NCBI GenBank assembly: GCA_949358305.1
Contig: OX442315.1
Location: 32,576,427 to 32,640,426 of the forward strand
From: Strigamia acuminata
Lineage: Eukaryota; Arthropoda; Chilopoda; Geophilomorpha; Linotaeniidae
Direction of reading: 5' to 3'
DNA length: 64,000 nt
Translations under genes and position numbers: made by a program
Part shown: one piece after another, positions 13,302 through 24,277 of the stretch
How the letters are laid out: each line of letters starts with the position of its first letter
Position numbering within the stretch: position 1 is the first letter of the stretch
Notes under the pieces: generated by a model
The model's input: the letters and a program-made list of their open reading frames with translations, nothing else
Databases searched by the model: none
What the model was told of the DNA's origin: nothing

Positions 13302-13996
13302 ATGCCGAGCAATTACCCCGTACATCACGGCTACGAGCTGCAATCCGATGCGGAGGAACGGTACGAGAAACTTTTCCGCAAACTAGACATCAACAGCGAT
13401 GGCAGAATTGATATCGACGACTTGACTGAAGCCTTGAACCAAATGGGAATGGCAGAAAATGTTGATCATGCCAAAGTGAGCTTTAAAAACATATTTTATG
13501 TCTTTATTTATATTTATATAAAAAATAATTTTTTTTTACTTGTTCGAATTTCAGATTTTCATGGAGAAATCCAAAGGTTCGATGGATATTGCGGATTTCA
13601 TGAATTACATGAAAGAGCACGAAAGAAAATTGCTACTCGTCTTTAAGAAATTGGATATCAACAAAGACGGTATATCATTTCATATTCATTTTTTAATTTT
13701 TTTAATTTTTTTTCTAAATACAGGCAGGCTCGATATTAGCGAAATAATAAAAGCATTTAAGAAATTGGGAATCGCCTTAGAAGATGTGGAAGCGAAGCAA
13801 ATATTGAAACGGTATGAACAAAAATTAGATATATTTTTTTTAAATTAAATTAAATTAATTATGTTTTTTGGGTGATTTTTTTAGAATGGATCGCGATGGA
13901 ACTCTTGAAATTGACTTTGACGAGTGGAGGAATTATTTATTATTCCATAGTAGTACCGATTTACATGCCATAATGAAGTCTTGGAGACACGCCACG
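13302..13996 (+). CDS. SCaMC-type (SLC25A23/24/25) Ca2+-binding mitochondrial carrier, EF-hand half only
   Basis: SCaMC proteins exchange ATP-Mg for phosphate across the inner mitochondrial membrane under control of an N-terminal EF-hand domain. Four exons (13302-13475, 13555-13669, 13724-13811, 13885-13996) encode about 163 residues. The ATG has good context. EF-hand 1 has a canonical loop (DINSDGRIDIDD). EF-hand 2 is degenerate (EKSKGSMDIADF, no leading Asp). EF-hand 3 is canonical (DINKDGRLDISE). EF-hand 4 has DRDGTLEIDFDEW, followed by WRNYLLF and SWRHAT, as in the family. The last exon ends in a good GTAAAT donor, but the six-helix carrier domain that should follow is not found before PNPLA6 begins. 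Either the 3' half is missing from the assembly around the 200-N gap, or the gene is truly truncated. Confidence 0.85.
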
Positions 13997-14077
13997 GTAA
14001 ATTTTATATACATACTCATTTTTTTATCATTAAAAAAAAGTAAAAAATTTATAATAAAAAAAAATATTTAATTCTAC

Positions 14078-14085
14078 TGACGTCA
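14078..14085. promoter_or_regulatory. CRE palindrome TGACGTCA
   Basis: A perfect TGACGTCA is followed 12 bp later by the bZIP-type palindrome TTACGTAA. The pair lies in non-coding DNA between the SCaMC exons and PNPLA6 and may mark a promoter for the latter. Function is inferred from the motif only. Confidence 0.35.
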
Positions 14086-14498
14086 TCCGAATGCAATTAC
14101 GTAACGAGCAGTGAGGAAAAATTGACAAATTTGGTGTTTTTGTAAACATTAAAATTAGATTTTGATGAAATTGACCAATTAAAATTAGAATATTTACCGC
14201 ACCTTCCAAATTCAAATAACATAACGTGAAATATTAAATTTTTGAATAAATATTTTTTATTATATAATATTGATGTTACGTTGTGTTTTATTATTACAAT
14301 AATTTGTTTGTTTTCTTCAAAATTCCAAGTCGTTTCTTGCGACGAGGAAATTACTGGGGAAACTCTTTACCTTGGGAAAGTTCATTGGTAAACAAGGGGA
14401 TCGAACGATAAGATTATTCACTGAATCAGTCGACATGAGCGCGCGGTAATTGGTCACTTGATGATGGATTTGGTTTACTTCGATGGCGATATTTCAGA

Positions 14499-17400
14499 CT
14501 GGGCAACCAATAANNNNNNNNNNNNNNNNNNNNNNNNNNNNNNNNNNNNNNNNNNNNNNNNNNNNNNNNNNNNNNNNNNNNNNNNNNNNNNNNNNNNNNN
14601 NNNNNNNNNNNNNNNNNNNNNNNNNNNNNNNNNNNNNNNNNNNNNNNNNNNNNNNNNNNNNNNNNNNNNNNNNNNNNNNNNNNNNNNNNNNNNNNNNNNN
14701 NNNNNNNNNNNNNGTATTTATGTCGTCCAAAGTGGTAAATTAGCCGTCTCAATAGTCGAACAGGTTCGTATTCGAACTACTAATAAATTTATCCGAAAAA
14801 TTTGTAATTTTTAAATAAACTAATAGGATGGAGTCGAGTTGCCGTTAAAACAAGTAACGACGGGAGAAAGCGTGATCAGTTTACTGACCTTTGTTGATGT
14901 GCTGACTGTAAGTTAAAATATAAAATAAATAATTTTTATTTATTTTAAATTAAACAATAATTAAATTGACATTTTTTTTATCTCAAGGGTCAGCCATCGT
15001 ACTTCAAAACCGTTAGTGCCAAAGCGGTCGAACCGACGATAGTCGTTCGTCTTCCATTGCAAGCATTTCGGAGCGCTTTCGAGCGATATCAGGAATCTCT
15101 TGTGCGCGTCGTGCAAATCATAATGGTCAGGCTTCAACGTGTCAGCTTCACCGCACTTTATCATTATCTAGGACTCACAACGCAACTGATTAATCCCGTA
15201 ATAAAAACAACATTTATTTTAAATATACAATTTGATAAAAAAAAAATATTTTGTTAAGGGTTGCCAAGCACACAGGAAAGTTTCCGCACCAGCAATACCG
15301 CTTTCACCAAAAGCGAGTCCAAACAGAGCAAAAGAAATATTGAAACCGGCATCTGGGGGAGCGAGTATGGAAGACAAAACCGCGTCGTCAGAGTCGCACG
15401 CTGAACCTGACGAAAGTCAATCGAATACGGAGGTAGAAACAACAACAACCCGAAACGTGCGGATTTCTCTAAACGAAAACGAATTTTTCAAATCTGCCGG
15501 TTCTAGCAAGGTGCATCATCGCTTGAAAAGCAAAAAAAAATATATATATATTTATTTTTAACACGATTTTTGTTAGCAGCACGCGGCAAATGAATTAAGG
15601 AAACGCAAAACTCGCAGCGTGCACGATCCTCCCGATCGTTCACTTTTGCACGAGGCGGAAGACGTCGATTTCATGGTGCTGGCTTGCGAAGGTTTCACCA
15701 GCCAGTTGGGTTTGGAAGATTCGTCCATACTCAACAACAGGGTGGAATTGAAAGATCTTCAATCGGGGACGTATCTCGTCAAACAAGAGTCGTTAATTGT
15801 ATTTATTTGATGAAAATTGTCGAATGTGACACGATTTAATCGTTTATTACGTTCTAGGATGCAAGTCTGGTTTATATTCTCACCGGATCTTTGTTAATGT
15901 CTCAACGGTTGATCGATAAAGACGAGGAAGCGCAACTGTACGTGGCGTATGCTGGTGAACTTGTTGGTGGACTGTCGATTTTATCCGGCGAACCTTCGTA
16001 TTTCACGGTTCGAGCGCGGCAAACCAGCAAAGTCGCGGTTATTAGTAAAATTAATTTCTATGCGTGAGTGTTTTCTTTATTTATTTGAATTTATTAATTG
16101 ATATTAGTTTTTTTTTGTTTATGTTAGAATAATGCGAGAGAGGCCTCAAATAGTATTACACGTTGCCACGTCGATTGTACAGCGGCTTTCGTCCTTCGTG
16201 CGGCAAATTGATTTTGCATTGGATTGGATGAATGTCGAAGCCGGAAAGTCATTATACAGGTAAAGAAATAAATCTCCGATGAAATAGTTTATACTTTTGG
16301 TTGATTTTAGGCAAGGTGACACCGCAGATTGCACTTACATCGTGTTAAGTGGTCGTTTGCGGTCCGTTATTACTCGAGCGAACGGGAAAAAGGAATTAGT
16401 AGGCGAATACGGCCGAGGTGATTTAGTTGGCATCGTAAGTATTTTTTATTCCATTAATAAATAAATCAATGTTGATATTTTTTAATTCAGGTTGAATTGC
16501 TCACGGAAACCGAACGATCCACATCCGTAATGGCCGTCCGTGACACCGAATTGGCTAAACTACCCGAAGGACTATTAAACGCTATTAAAATTAAATATCC
16601 CGTCGTCATGTATCGGTTGATGCATTTACTTGGACACGGGATTTTAGGCAGTTGGCAGAAATCAAATTTACCTCGTAAGGAAATATATTGAAGAAGTATC
16701 TTGTCCGGCGCTTTACAGTTCCTTTAAAAAATGCAGTTTTTAGTGTCAAAGTATAATTTTTACAGGAAATTAATGCATTTTGACTTTGAAACTGCAGTAT
16801 TTTACGAAAAAAATAATTTTTACGTATAAAAAACAATAATATTTTGTGCCGAATCTGATAAAAATAATTTTTAAATTATTTAATACGAAGTTTGTATTTT
16901 TTTTTAGTGGAGTCTCGACCCAGTACTTCGAATTTTTCCACTGTGGCAGTGGTGCCTGTCAACGACGACGTGCCACTCACGCCTTTCACTTTAGAGTTAT
17001 ACTATTCTGCAAATTCAATTGGTCAAACACTTCATTTAACGAGCGATCTAGTTCGAAAAATGCTCGGTCCTTCGATATTTGAAAGCGTAAATGAATATCG
17101 CTTATCGAGTTGGCTGGGTCAACAGGAGGACCATCATAAGATTGTTTTGTATCAATGCGATTACGAACTCAGTCCATGGACCAAACGCTGTATACGTCAA
17201 GCTGACGTGATACTTTTCATTGCACTCGCTGATCAGCCGCCGTCAGTTGGAAGAGTATGATTATTTATAATCAAGCGTGATGTTTTGATAATTGTTGTTC
17301 AATTGTTGTTAATTTTTAGTATGAAAAACATTTGGAATCATTCGCCGTACGCACTCAGAAGGAGTTAGTTCTACTTCACAAAGAAGAGGGGAAAAAACCA

Positions 17401-20283
17401 ACCAATACCGTTCAGTGGTTGAATATACGAAGTTGGTGTTCCTCGCATCATCACATTCGATGTCCGAAAAGAATGTTTACTAGAAAATCGCAAGCTAAAA
17501 TTGTTAGCATTTTAATAGTTAGGGTCGTGTAGTGCCGTTTTTATGATATTGGCTTAGAAAAAATGCATTTTTCTGCAAAAAAATTATATTCCTGCACTAA
17601 GGAATGCATTTTATGCACTAAATATTGCATTATTGCATTAAAATTGCACTTTTTGGAATTAAATATTGCATTTTTGCACTAAATATTGCATTTTTGCATT
17701 AAAATTGCACTTTTTGGAATTAAATGTTACATTTTTGCACTAAATGTTGCATTTTTGCACTAAATATTGCATTTGTGCTTTATAAAGTGCACAATTTTTC
17801 TCTAAAGAATCATTTTGGTCTAAATGTTCATTTCTCCCTCCTCCAGTTATGTGGGGGTAAATCTGATCCATTTATCTGAAAATGTCACGCACAGCCCTGT
17901 TAGGTTAAAAAAGATAAGTTGATAAAATTGATTTTGATATTTTGATTTAATTTGCAGATGGAAATGTACAAAAAACAATTTGAAAATCCTCCAAACATTC
18001 ATTCTGATTTTTGTCGGCTTGCACGATTTCTCACCGGAACGTCCATCGGATTAGTCTTAGGCGGAGGCGGCGCGAGAGGTGCGTCGCACGTCGGCATGAT
18101 CCGCGCCATTCAGGAAGCTGGAATTCCTATAGACATGGTCGGCGGAGTCAGCATCGGAGCTTTCATGGGCGGTTTATGGTGCAACGAACAGAATCTAACC
18201 ACTTTCACGCAGAAAGCGAGGGAATGGTCTTTTGTAAGAAACAATCACACTTAAAAATAAAAGTAAAAAATAAAACACTTCTTTTTCTTTCTCCAAACAG
18301 AAAATGACTTCGGTGTGGAGACAAATTTTAGACCTGACGTATCCCTCAACCGCAATGTTCACTGGCGATGGTTTCAACAAACTCATTCAGGGAGTGTTCG
18401 GAGATGTTCAAATCGAAGATCTCTGGCTTCCCTACTTTGCCATTACAACTGATATCACGAGTAGTTGTATGCGAATACACACTCATGGTACTTAACAAAT
18501 AAAAATCTCTATCTTTTCATTTTCTTTTTTAAAAAATAACAAATAATTTTTTTTCCGCACCTAAAAATCCACTTAATATTGCAGACACGGCACTATGAAA
18601 GCGACGTGGACAGAAACATTTAAAAACGTGACATTAATGCACTTTTAACCCTTTTGTTTAGGCTCGTTGTGGCGATATGCGAGAGCGAGTATGTCTCTGT
18701 CAGGTTATCTGCCACCTCTATGCGACCCAGAAGATGGCCACTTGCTCTTGGACGGTGGCTACATCAATAACCTACCCGGTAACTTTTAAGGCGTAAATTT
18801 GCTTATACGTTTGGCCTTTTGGTTCCCAGGTTCAGTGTGGCGATATATCCGAGCTAGCATGTCGATATGCGGCCTCCTCCCTCCACTGTGTGATCCCGAA
18901 GATGGGCATCTCTTGGTGGATGGAGCATATGTTGATAACTTACCAGGTACCCAAAGAGTTGCCAAGATCCTTAATGAAATGTTAATGTCTATAATACCTG
19001 ATTAACAATACCGGTAGTGTTCACTTCAATCGGAAATGCTTACAAACATGCGCACGAATGGCGTCGAATCGCTTGTAAACATTTGAGATTGGGCTGTGAT
19101 GATGTGAGTGTCTAATTCCAAATAGTTTTTTGGGTTTAAAACGATTGAAATCTCCCGATTAGTTTATACCATGGCAATGTTTAAATGGGTAACTGGTTTT
19201 TATTGAGTAGAAATGTATAAATTTTAATTGGGCTTTGCATGGAAACTATTTGTATTCGAGTTAGTGCGTTTGTTGATCGAGAGTTTTGGTGTTAATTACG
19301 TGGATTGTGCGTTTCAGCTGATGTGATGAGGAATATGGGAGCGCATGTTATTTTGGCCATTGATGTTGGGAGTCAGGACGACACTGATCTCACTAATTAT
19401 GGCGATAAATTATCCGGTTGGTGGTTGCTGATGAAAAGATGGAATCCGTGGACCTCGCCAGTCAAAGTAATTGTTTTTATTTATATTTTAATTTAGTTTT
19501 AATTGATTTTAATTGATTTTAATTTATTTTTTTTTAGGTTCCTAATCTTCCCGAGATCCAATCACGACTTGCGTACGTGAGTTGCGTCCGGCAATTGGAG
19601 GAAGTGAAAAGAAGCGATTACTGCGAGTATATTAGGCCTCCGATTGATAATTTTAAAACTCTTCAGTTTGGGAGTTTTGACGAGATTCGAGTGAATATTT
19701 ATTTATTTATTTATTTTTTGTTAAATTTTGTTATAAATATTTTTCTGTTTTTAAGGATGTGGGATACAATTATGGGAAGAAATTTTTTAGCACTTGGGAG
19801 AGTGAAGGAACTATCCCGAGTTTAATCAAATGTGAAAGGGCTGTTGGAAAAAGTTCACTACAACATCAAGTAATATGATAAATTGTGGCGTTTGTTTTGA
19901 ATACATGATTGATTTTGCTATTTACAGATGTCTAGGAGTAGAGACGCGTCCTTTACCGATTTAGCGGAAATGATTTGTAGGATAAAACAGCCAAATAAAA
20001 TGCCTTTATTTGACGAATGTTAGCCTATAAATCCGTCAAAGTTTTTCTTGTTTCAACTTGTTTTATATTTTAGTTTCTGATGAAGACTACGAAGATGATG
20101 ATTTGAAAGAGGAAGGATACGTTTCTGAGCCTGGTGCATCTGCTATGGGAGACAAGGCATTGCAGTTTTGTATTCTAAAATTGTATTTTTAAAATTGCTT
20201 TTTCTGTTTTATAGGAAGCTATGTCTCCGATGCGAATTAGGCGAACAAATTCGTTGTCTGAAACGGAATTGATAGAAGACTAG
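14499..20283 (+). CDS. PNPLA6: Neuropathy target esterase / Swiss cheese (patatin-like phospholipase), N-terminus missing
   Basis: This is an ER-bound lysophospholipase with cNMP-binding-like domains, orthologous to both PNPLA6 and PNPLA7. Readable exons: 14499-14513 (cut by the gap), 14714-14763, 14827-14907, 14988-15197, 15259-15510, 15577-15798, 15858-16063, 16128-16259, 16311-16434, 16491-16674, 16908-17254, 17320-17502, 17958-18233, 18301-18487, then 18662-18778 or 18830-18946, 19318-19466, 19538-19690, 19756-19869, 19928-20018, 20074-20156 and 20215-20283. cNMP domain 1 spans [16 protein letters not shown] to [27 protein letters not shown] follows. Domain 2 has [10 protein letters not shown]; domain 3 has [14 protein letters not shown] and [13 protein letters not shown]. 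The patatin domain shows GGGGARG, the nucleophile motif GVSIG, and the catalytic Asp as DGG or DGA depending on the exon used. Two introns seem to use GTTAGC donors and the last a GC-AG pair. The N-terminal transmembrane segment is not found. Confidence 0.93.
14514..14713. other. Assembly gap of 200 Ns
   Basis: Exactly 200 N bases, so the size is probably nominal. The gap interrupts the first visible PNPLA6 exons. Reading resumes in frame at 14716. Open frames running across it are artefacts. Confidence 0.98.
17560..17790. repeat. TTTTTGCACTAAATATTGCA minisatellite in PNPLA6 intron
   Basis: A degenerate tandem array of 18-24 bp units in the intron before the patatin-domain exon. It resembles the array in the ODAD3 intron. 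Confidence 0.75.
18662..18778 (+). other. PNPLA6: PNPLA6 catalytic-Asp exon, version a (DGG)
   Basis: The exon is 117 nt (39 codons), phase 1 on both sides, acceptor TTTAG, donor GGTAAC. It encodes [15 protein letters not shown], then [20 protein letters not shown]. The sequence is close to vertebrate NTE, including the catalytic Asp in DGG. A second exon of identical length and phase follows after a 51-nt intron. Confidence 0.88.
18830..18946 (+). other. PNPLA6: PNPLA6 catalytic-Asp exon, version b (DGA)
   Basis: The exon is 117 nt, phase 1 on both sides, acceptor TTCCCAG, donor GGTACC. It encodes [15 protein letters not shown], then [20 protein letters not shown]. Thirty of 39 residues match version a; all differences are substitutions, and the catalytic Asp is kept in a DGA context. 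It is most likely a tandem-duplicated, mutually exclusive exon. Confidence 0.85.
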
Positions 20284-20884
20284 CCCTATTATATTGTTTA
20301 GTAACACTTGTATTATTTTCTGTATTAAAAATTAATAATTTATTTCAAGTTGCGAGTTGTGTTGTATTTTATTTATAATTTTAAAAATATTTCTATGGAG
20401 TTAATTTAATATTACGGAAAAGCATAATAACCGCGTCTAAATGCTAATTCCAAGCAACCGGGAATTGAAAAACCTTAGATTGATGAGGAAGAAGTGTTTG
20501 AACATTTTCATAACAAGTAATTGAATTCCGCGTAGCACTAACTTGTAAGCATCAAAAGCGATCCCATGGCGCTTCCCTGCCGAACCGAGTGCTTATAGCA
20601 GTCGATGTGATGAGGAGGAGTGTGGACCTCGCCGGTTTCGCATTGGCGATAGAAAACAAAATGGCACTGGAACAATTAAAAAAAAACACACCACAAATGG
20701 GTTTTGCCAATTCAGTCGCAGTTTTCCTTTTTCTTTTTTTTTTTAAATTGCAAATATAAATACGGTACGTGTATTTCACAAATGATCAAGTGTTTAATTA
20801 TGGAATTTTATTAAACTGGCAAGCGATACAGTGGATTTTTGATAGTTTGTGTCGTGTTTCAATGAACGAGAACGGGGACAATTT
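20284..20884. other. Convergent intergenic stretch after PNPLA6
   Basis: It holds the PNPLA6 3'UTR (ATTAAA near 20324), the 3' end of the minus-strand LRR gene, and the start of a segmental duplication shared with about 33,140-33,740. Positions about 20,598-20,636 carry a scrap of the PNPLA6 exon found at 19318-19466, its start fused directly to its end. No intact gene lies here. Confidence 0.6.
20598..20636 (+). pseudogene. Scrap of PNPLA6 exon 19318-19466
   Basis: TCGATGTGATGAGGAGGAGTG matches the start of the PNPLA6 exon, and the next bases TGGACCTCGCC match its end (TGGACCTCGCCAGTCAAAG). The middle is deleted. The longer copy at 33,196-33,320 keeps that middle, so this is a deletion derivative of the same duplicated fragment. 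Confidence 0.6.
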
Positions 20885-22536
20885 TCAATCTTCGCCCAAA
20901 TCATCGTGAAAGAGTATGAAATTGAGCATCAAATTAACACCATGTTTATCCGCCGTTTCTTGCATCGGGTGGGCGTCGAAGTGACGTTTCATCGTCTCCG
21001 TAACATCCAAATGCGCCTCTAACTCGGTCAAAGAAGTGATTTGCAAAAGATCTTGAATTCCGCTCGGGCCCAACGAATCGCAGTTTGAAATTACCAAACG
21101 TTTCAGTTTCTTCTTCGCCATCATCGTGGCTAACTCACTCGCAACTTTGTTTGTGAAACCTTTGGCCCGTAGAAGTTGAAGTATCTCAAGATTCGGAAAC
21201 ATGACCAATATTGGGAAAAAATAGTCAGAGTTAATCAAGCCATCAACGCAATCGAATAAGGAGAAATCCACTAAATTCGGAAAGCACAAGTTGCGTAAAC
21301 AAAGTCGATCATACACCTCATTTTCCTTCAAAATTTTAACATTCAAGTTTGGGTTCAAGTCAATGTATAAAGTGTTCAACTCCTTAAACTTCGCCAGTGT
21401 GTGCAACATTTTTGGGGTGAAATAATACGAATTGATTTGAATACTGCAAACTTTAAGACACGTGGCCACGGCTATATCCATCTCCTCCTGTTGGAGATCG
21501 TGATTGTCGTCTTGGAAAAAGAAAGAAATTTTCTTGATATTGTATCGCTTTTTCAAGTCGAAAGACGAAGGAAGCTCCCAGAAAGTCGCAGATTCGAACC
21601 AATCCATGTCTTCTATAAATTTCATCGTTTTCAATACCAAACAGAAGAAGTCTAACGATAAGTCCGATTTGCCGAGTTTGAGCACTCTCAAAGTGTTCCT
21701 GGCCACGGACACTTCTTCACACAGTTGTTTTACATCATCTTCCGTGATGCTCACTCCAGGGTCGAGCTCGAAGAGTGGCAGCTTGGCGATGTGTTTCATC
21801 GCGTTGTGTTCAACATAACACCCAGAAAGATCGAGTTTCTGAAGATTCGGCATAACCCGGCACATTTCTTCGCACGCAGCTACTGTGAGCGTACTCTGCT
21901 CGGGCAGTTTCAGCTCTATCAGCTTCTAAGCGACACAATTAGAACAATTAAAACACATCTTTTACAACAAATGTGGCACACAGCAATGCCACGTTGGATA
22001 TTCCTTAATTAACCAAATGTGTATTTCCAAAAAAATCACCAACTCGTTATTAATTTGTATGAAAATTTTCTAAAATTGATCCGGACCGTGAGAATTCGAA
22101 TATCCAACGTGCAATAAGTGCCGTGTGGACGTTAGTTCTCTGTTTATACGCACTTTTAAATAGCCGCTAACTTTCAAAAAAAAATCGAAATTAAAGCTTG
22201 CGCTCGTAAATTTCATTTGAAGTATTTCAAGCTCTTTGTGTAGAAATAGTGCAATGACCCGCGCCTCTGGCAGCGCGCGTTGACCATTAGGATACCAAAC
22301 ACCAGTCACCAGGTATTGTGTCAGAATTTCCTCACGAATAGTATAGGCTAAATCAGACCGTGTGTATTAATAATAGCGAAATAAATCCACACAACCGGGT
22401 GTCACTTACGTAGTTTGTCGAAATAGGTGATTAAATGTAGAGCGCTTTTCATTAGATCATCGTGAGTTTGTTCTGCCCGCCATTTCAAAGCGCAGTGGAT
22501 AACGATTTTTAAAGCCATTTCCTCTAATTTTTCCAT
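20885..22536 (-). CDS. Leucine-rich-repeat protein, unassigned family
   Basis: Three exons with matching phases (22410-22536, 22154-22347, 20885-21925) give about 453 residues. The N-terminus (MEKLEEMALKIVIHCALKWR) is helical. The large last exon encodes irregular leucine-rich repeats such as MPNLQKLDLSGC, FKELNTLYIDLNPNLNVKIL, FPNLEILQLLRAKG and KKLKRLVISNCDSLGPSGIQ. This resembles the LRR part of F-box/LRR or ZYG-11-like substrate receptors, but I see no clear F-box and assign no function. There is no signal peptide. A broken paralogue lies at about 33.75-35.43 kb and a third fragment near 55.3 kb, so the family is amplified locally. The LTR retrotransposon inserted 14 bp upstream of the ATG probably separates the gene from its native promoter. 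Confidence 0.8.
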
Positions 22537-22550
22537 GTTCAACTTGAAGG

Positions 22551-23260
22551 TGTGGCAATAATAAAAGCCCCAGAAACTTCAAAACACCCAAATTTCAAGA
22601 AACCTTAAAAATTGGTTCACATATTGGCCACTTACAGTCATTGGCACTTGGCCTCAGGGAGCCAAGTTGCCAATTGGTCCAGTCCATGATTGGCCAAGGA
22701 AGATAATCCAGACCGGATTATAAAAGTGGGCCTCAACAAAAGAACCTCGCTCGAGCAGATTCCTTCAAGCCAAGCAGCCACGTCGATCGTATCGAGACAT
22801 TCACCACGCGGTGGAGAGAACCAAGGAGAGGACTGACGATTCGACGCCAGTACGTGTCCGTTCAAATATCATGGTCCGTTCGAACATCTAGAAGAGAATC
22901 CGATAGTTTGCGAACGTTTGTGCGACGTCTGTGCGACGCGAACCGCCCAATCGGCCAGCGACCACGCGGACTCCTTTTGTGCGACGTTTGTGCGACGCGA
23001 ATCGTTCAATCAACCAATGGCCACGCGGACCATCATTCAAGCTGTGGAATCCAGAATGAAGAACCAGAATCATCCATGTGAGTCCGTTCCTTTTGCCAAT
23101 TCAAAGCCATTTTTAGAGTTAGAAGAAATCGATTAAGCCTTTTTTTACTTTTCTTTATTATTGTAAATAAATTGTTATACTTTTTAAAACAATGGTATAT
23201 CTTCTCTCGAGTCTCTCACATGCCTAGGACTATTCTAATGTCGGTGAATTCATCGCCACA
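22551..23260 (+). repeat. 5' LTR, 710 bp
   Basis: The ends are perfect 6-bp inverted repeats (TGTGGC/GCCACA). It contains a TATAAAAG box near 22719 and an AATAAA signal near 23165. Two copies of a motif around GACCACGCGGAC and GTGCGACG form a short internal repeat. Small open frames inside are identical in both LTRs and are not genes. Confidence 0.92.
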
Positions 23261-23261
23261 A

Positions 23262-23279
23262 TGGTGCCGAGACCAGTCC
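23262..23279 (+). other. Primer-binding-site candidate
   Basis: TGGTGCCGAGACCAGTCC starts one base after the 5' LTR. The leading TGG complements a tRNA CCA end. I could not assign the tRNA; only the first 8-10 bases look like an acceptor-stem match. Confidence 0.5.
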
Positions 23280-23309
23280 ACTTGTTGGATCTGACCTGTT
23301 ATGTTTAGC

Positions 23310-24260
23310 TGATCCGTTTTTGTTTGTTTTTGGCCGATTTTTGGCCAATTTTTGGCCGATTTTTGGCCAATTTTTGATCGTTTTTGGCCGTTTTGGCCGA
23401 TTTTTGATCGTATTTAAACGTTTTTGGCCAAATTTTAGCGTTTTTGACTGTTTTTGACCGTTTTTAAAAATGTATTTGGTCATTGTTTAACCATTTTTGA
23501 CGGTTTTTAGCCTAATTTTAGCGTTTTTGACGTTTTAAACGTTTTTGAATGAATTTGGCCATTGTTTGACCGTTTTTTAACACATTCGGCCAGTGTTTAA
23601 CCGTTTTTGACCATTTTCGCCATTTTTTTATCCACATTTTTACTTTATGTTGGCCATGTTTTTTATTTTTTTTGTTGAGTCATTGTTTAAGAGGATCAGT
23701 ACAGGAAATTTATATGGGTCAGTTGGCATAGAGACAAGACAAGAGATTAGTAATTTTGACCCCTGAGTTTAGCCTTTGAATACTTTGAATACTTGACCTT
23801 TGAGTTTTTTTTGGGGGAGAAAATTTTTTTGGATTTAAACTTTTGAATTAGTGTTTGATTATGAATTATGAATTGATTATAAACTTGAAATCTTAAATTT
23901 TTTTTGAATTTTGAATTTTTTTGGATTTTTGAAATTCTTTTTGAATATGGATATTGAATTTGAAATTTTTGAATTTTAAATTTTTGTGAATTTTTTTGAA
24001 ATTGAAGGTTTTGAATTTTGAATTTTTGAATTTTGAATTCTTTTCAATTTTGAATTTTTTTTTAATCTTGAATTTGTTTGAATTTTGAATTTTTTGAATT
24101 TGAACCTTTTTAAATTCTGAATTTTTTTTTTAATTTTTGAAAGTTTTTGAGCATGAATTTTTTGGATTTGAACTTTGAATTTTGAATTTTTGAATTTTGA
24201 ATTTTTTTTTGGAATTTGAATTTTTTTGGGAATTTGAATTTTTCTGGTTTCGAATTTTGA
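23310..24260. repeat. Two simple tandem arrays in the retrotransposon leader
   Basis: About 23,310-23,640 is a degenerate array of TTTTTGGCCGA-type units. About 23,820-24,260 is a degenerate array of TTTTGAATTTTGAA-type units. Together they make up most of the untranslated leader between the LTR and gag. The long minus-strand open frames here (rich in Lys, Asn, Ile) are by-products of the repeats. Confidence 0.75.
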
Positions 24261-24277
24261 TTGAGTCATCTCAAGTT

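Noticed and set aside
14426-14814. Open frames across the N block
   Set aside because: Created by translating Ns; only the flanking PNPLA6 pieces are real.
22638-23136. 60-75-codon frames in both LTRs
   Set aside because: Identical in both LTRs because the LTRs are identical. They overlap each other on both strands and lack any viral or host motif.
23250-24269. Lys/Asn-rich minus-strand frames in the retrotransposon leader
   Set aside because: Products of the TTTTTGGCC and GAATTTT tandem arrays.
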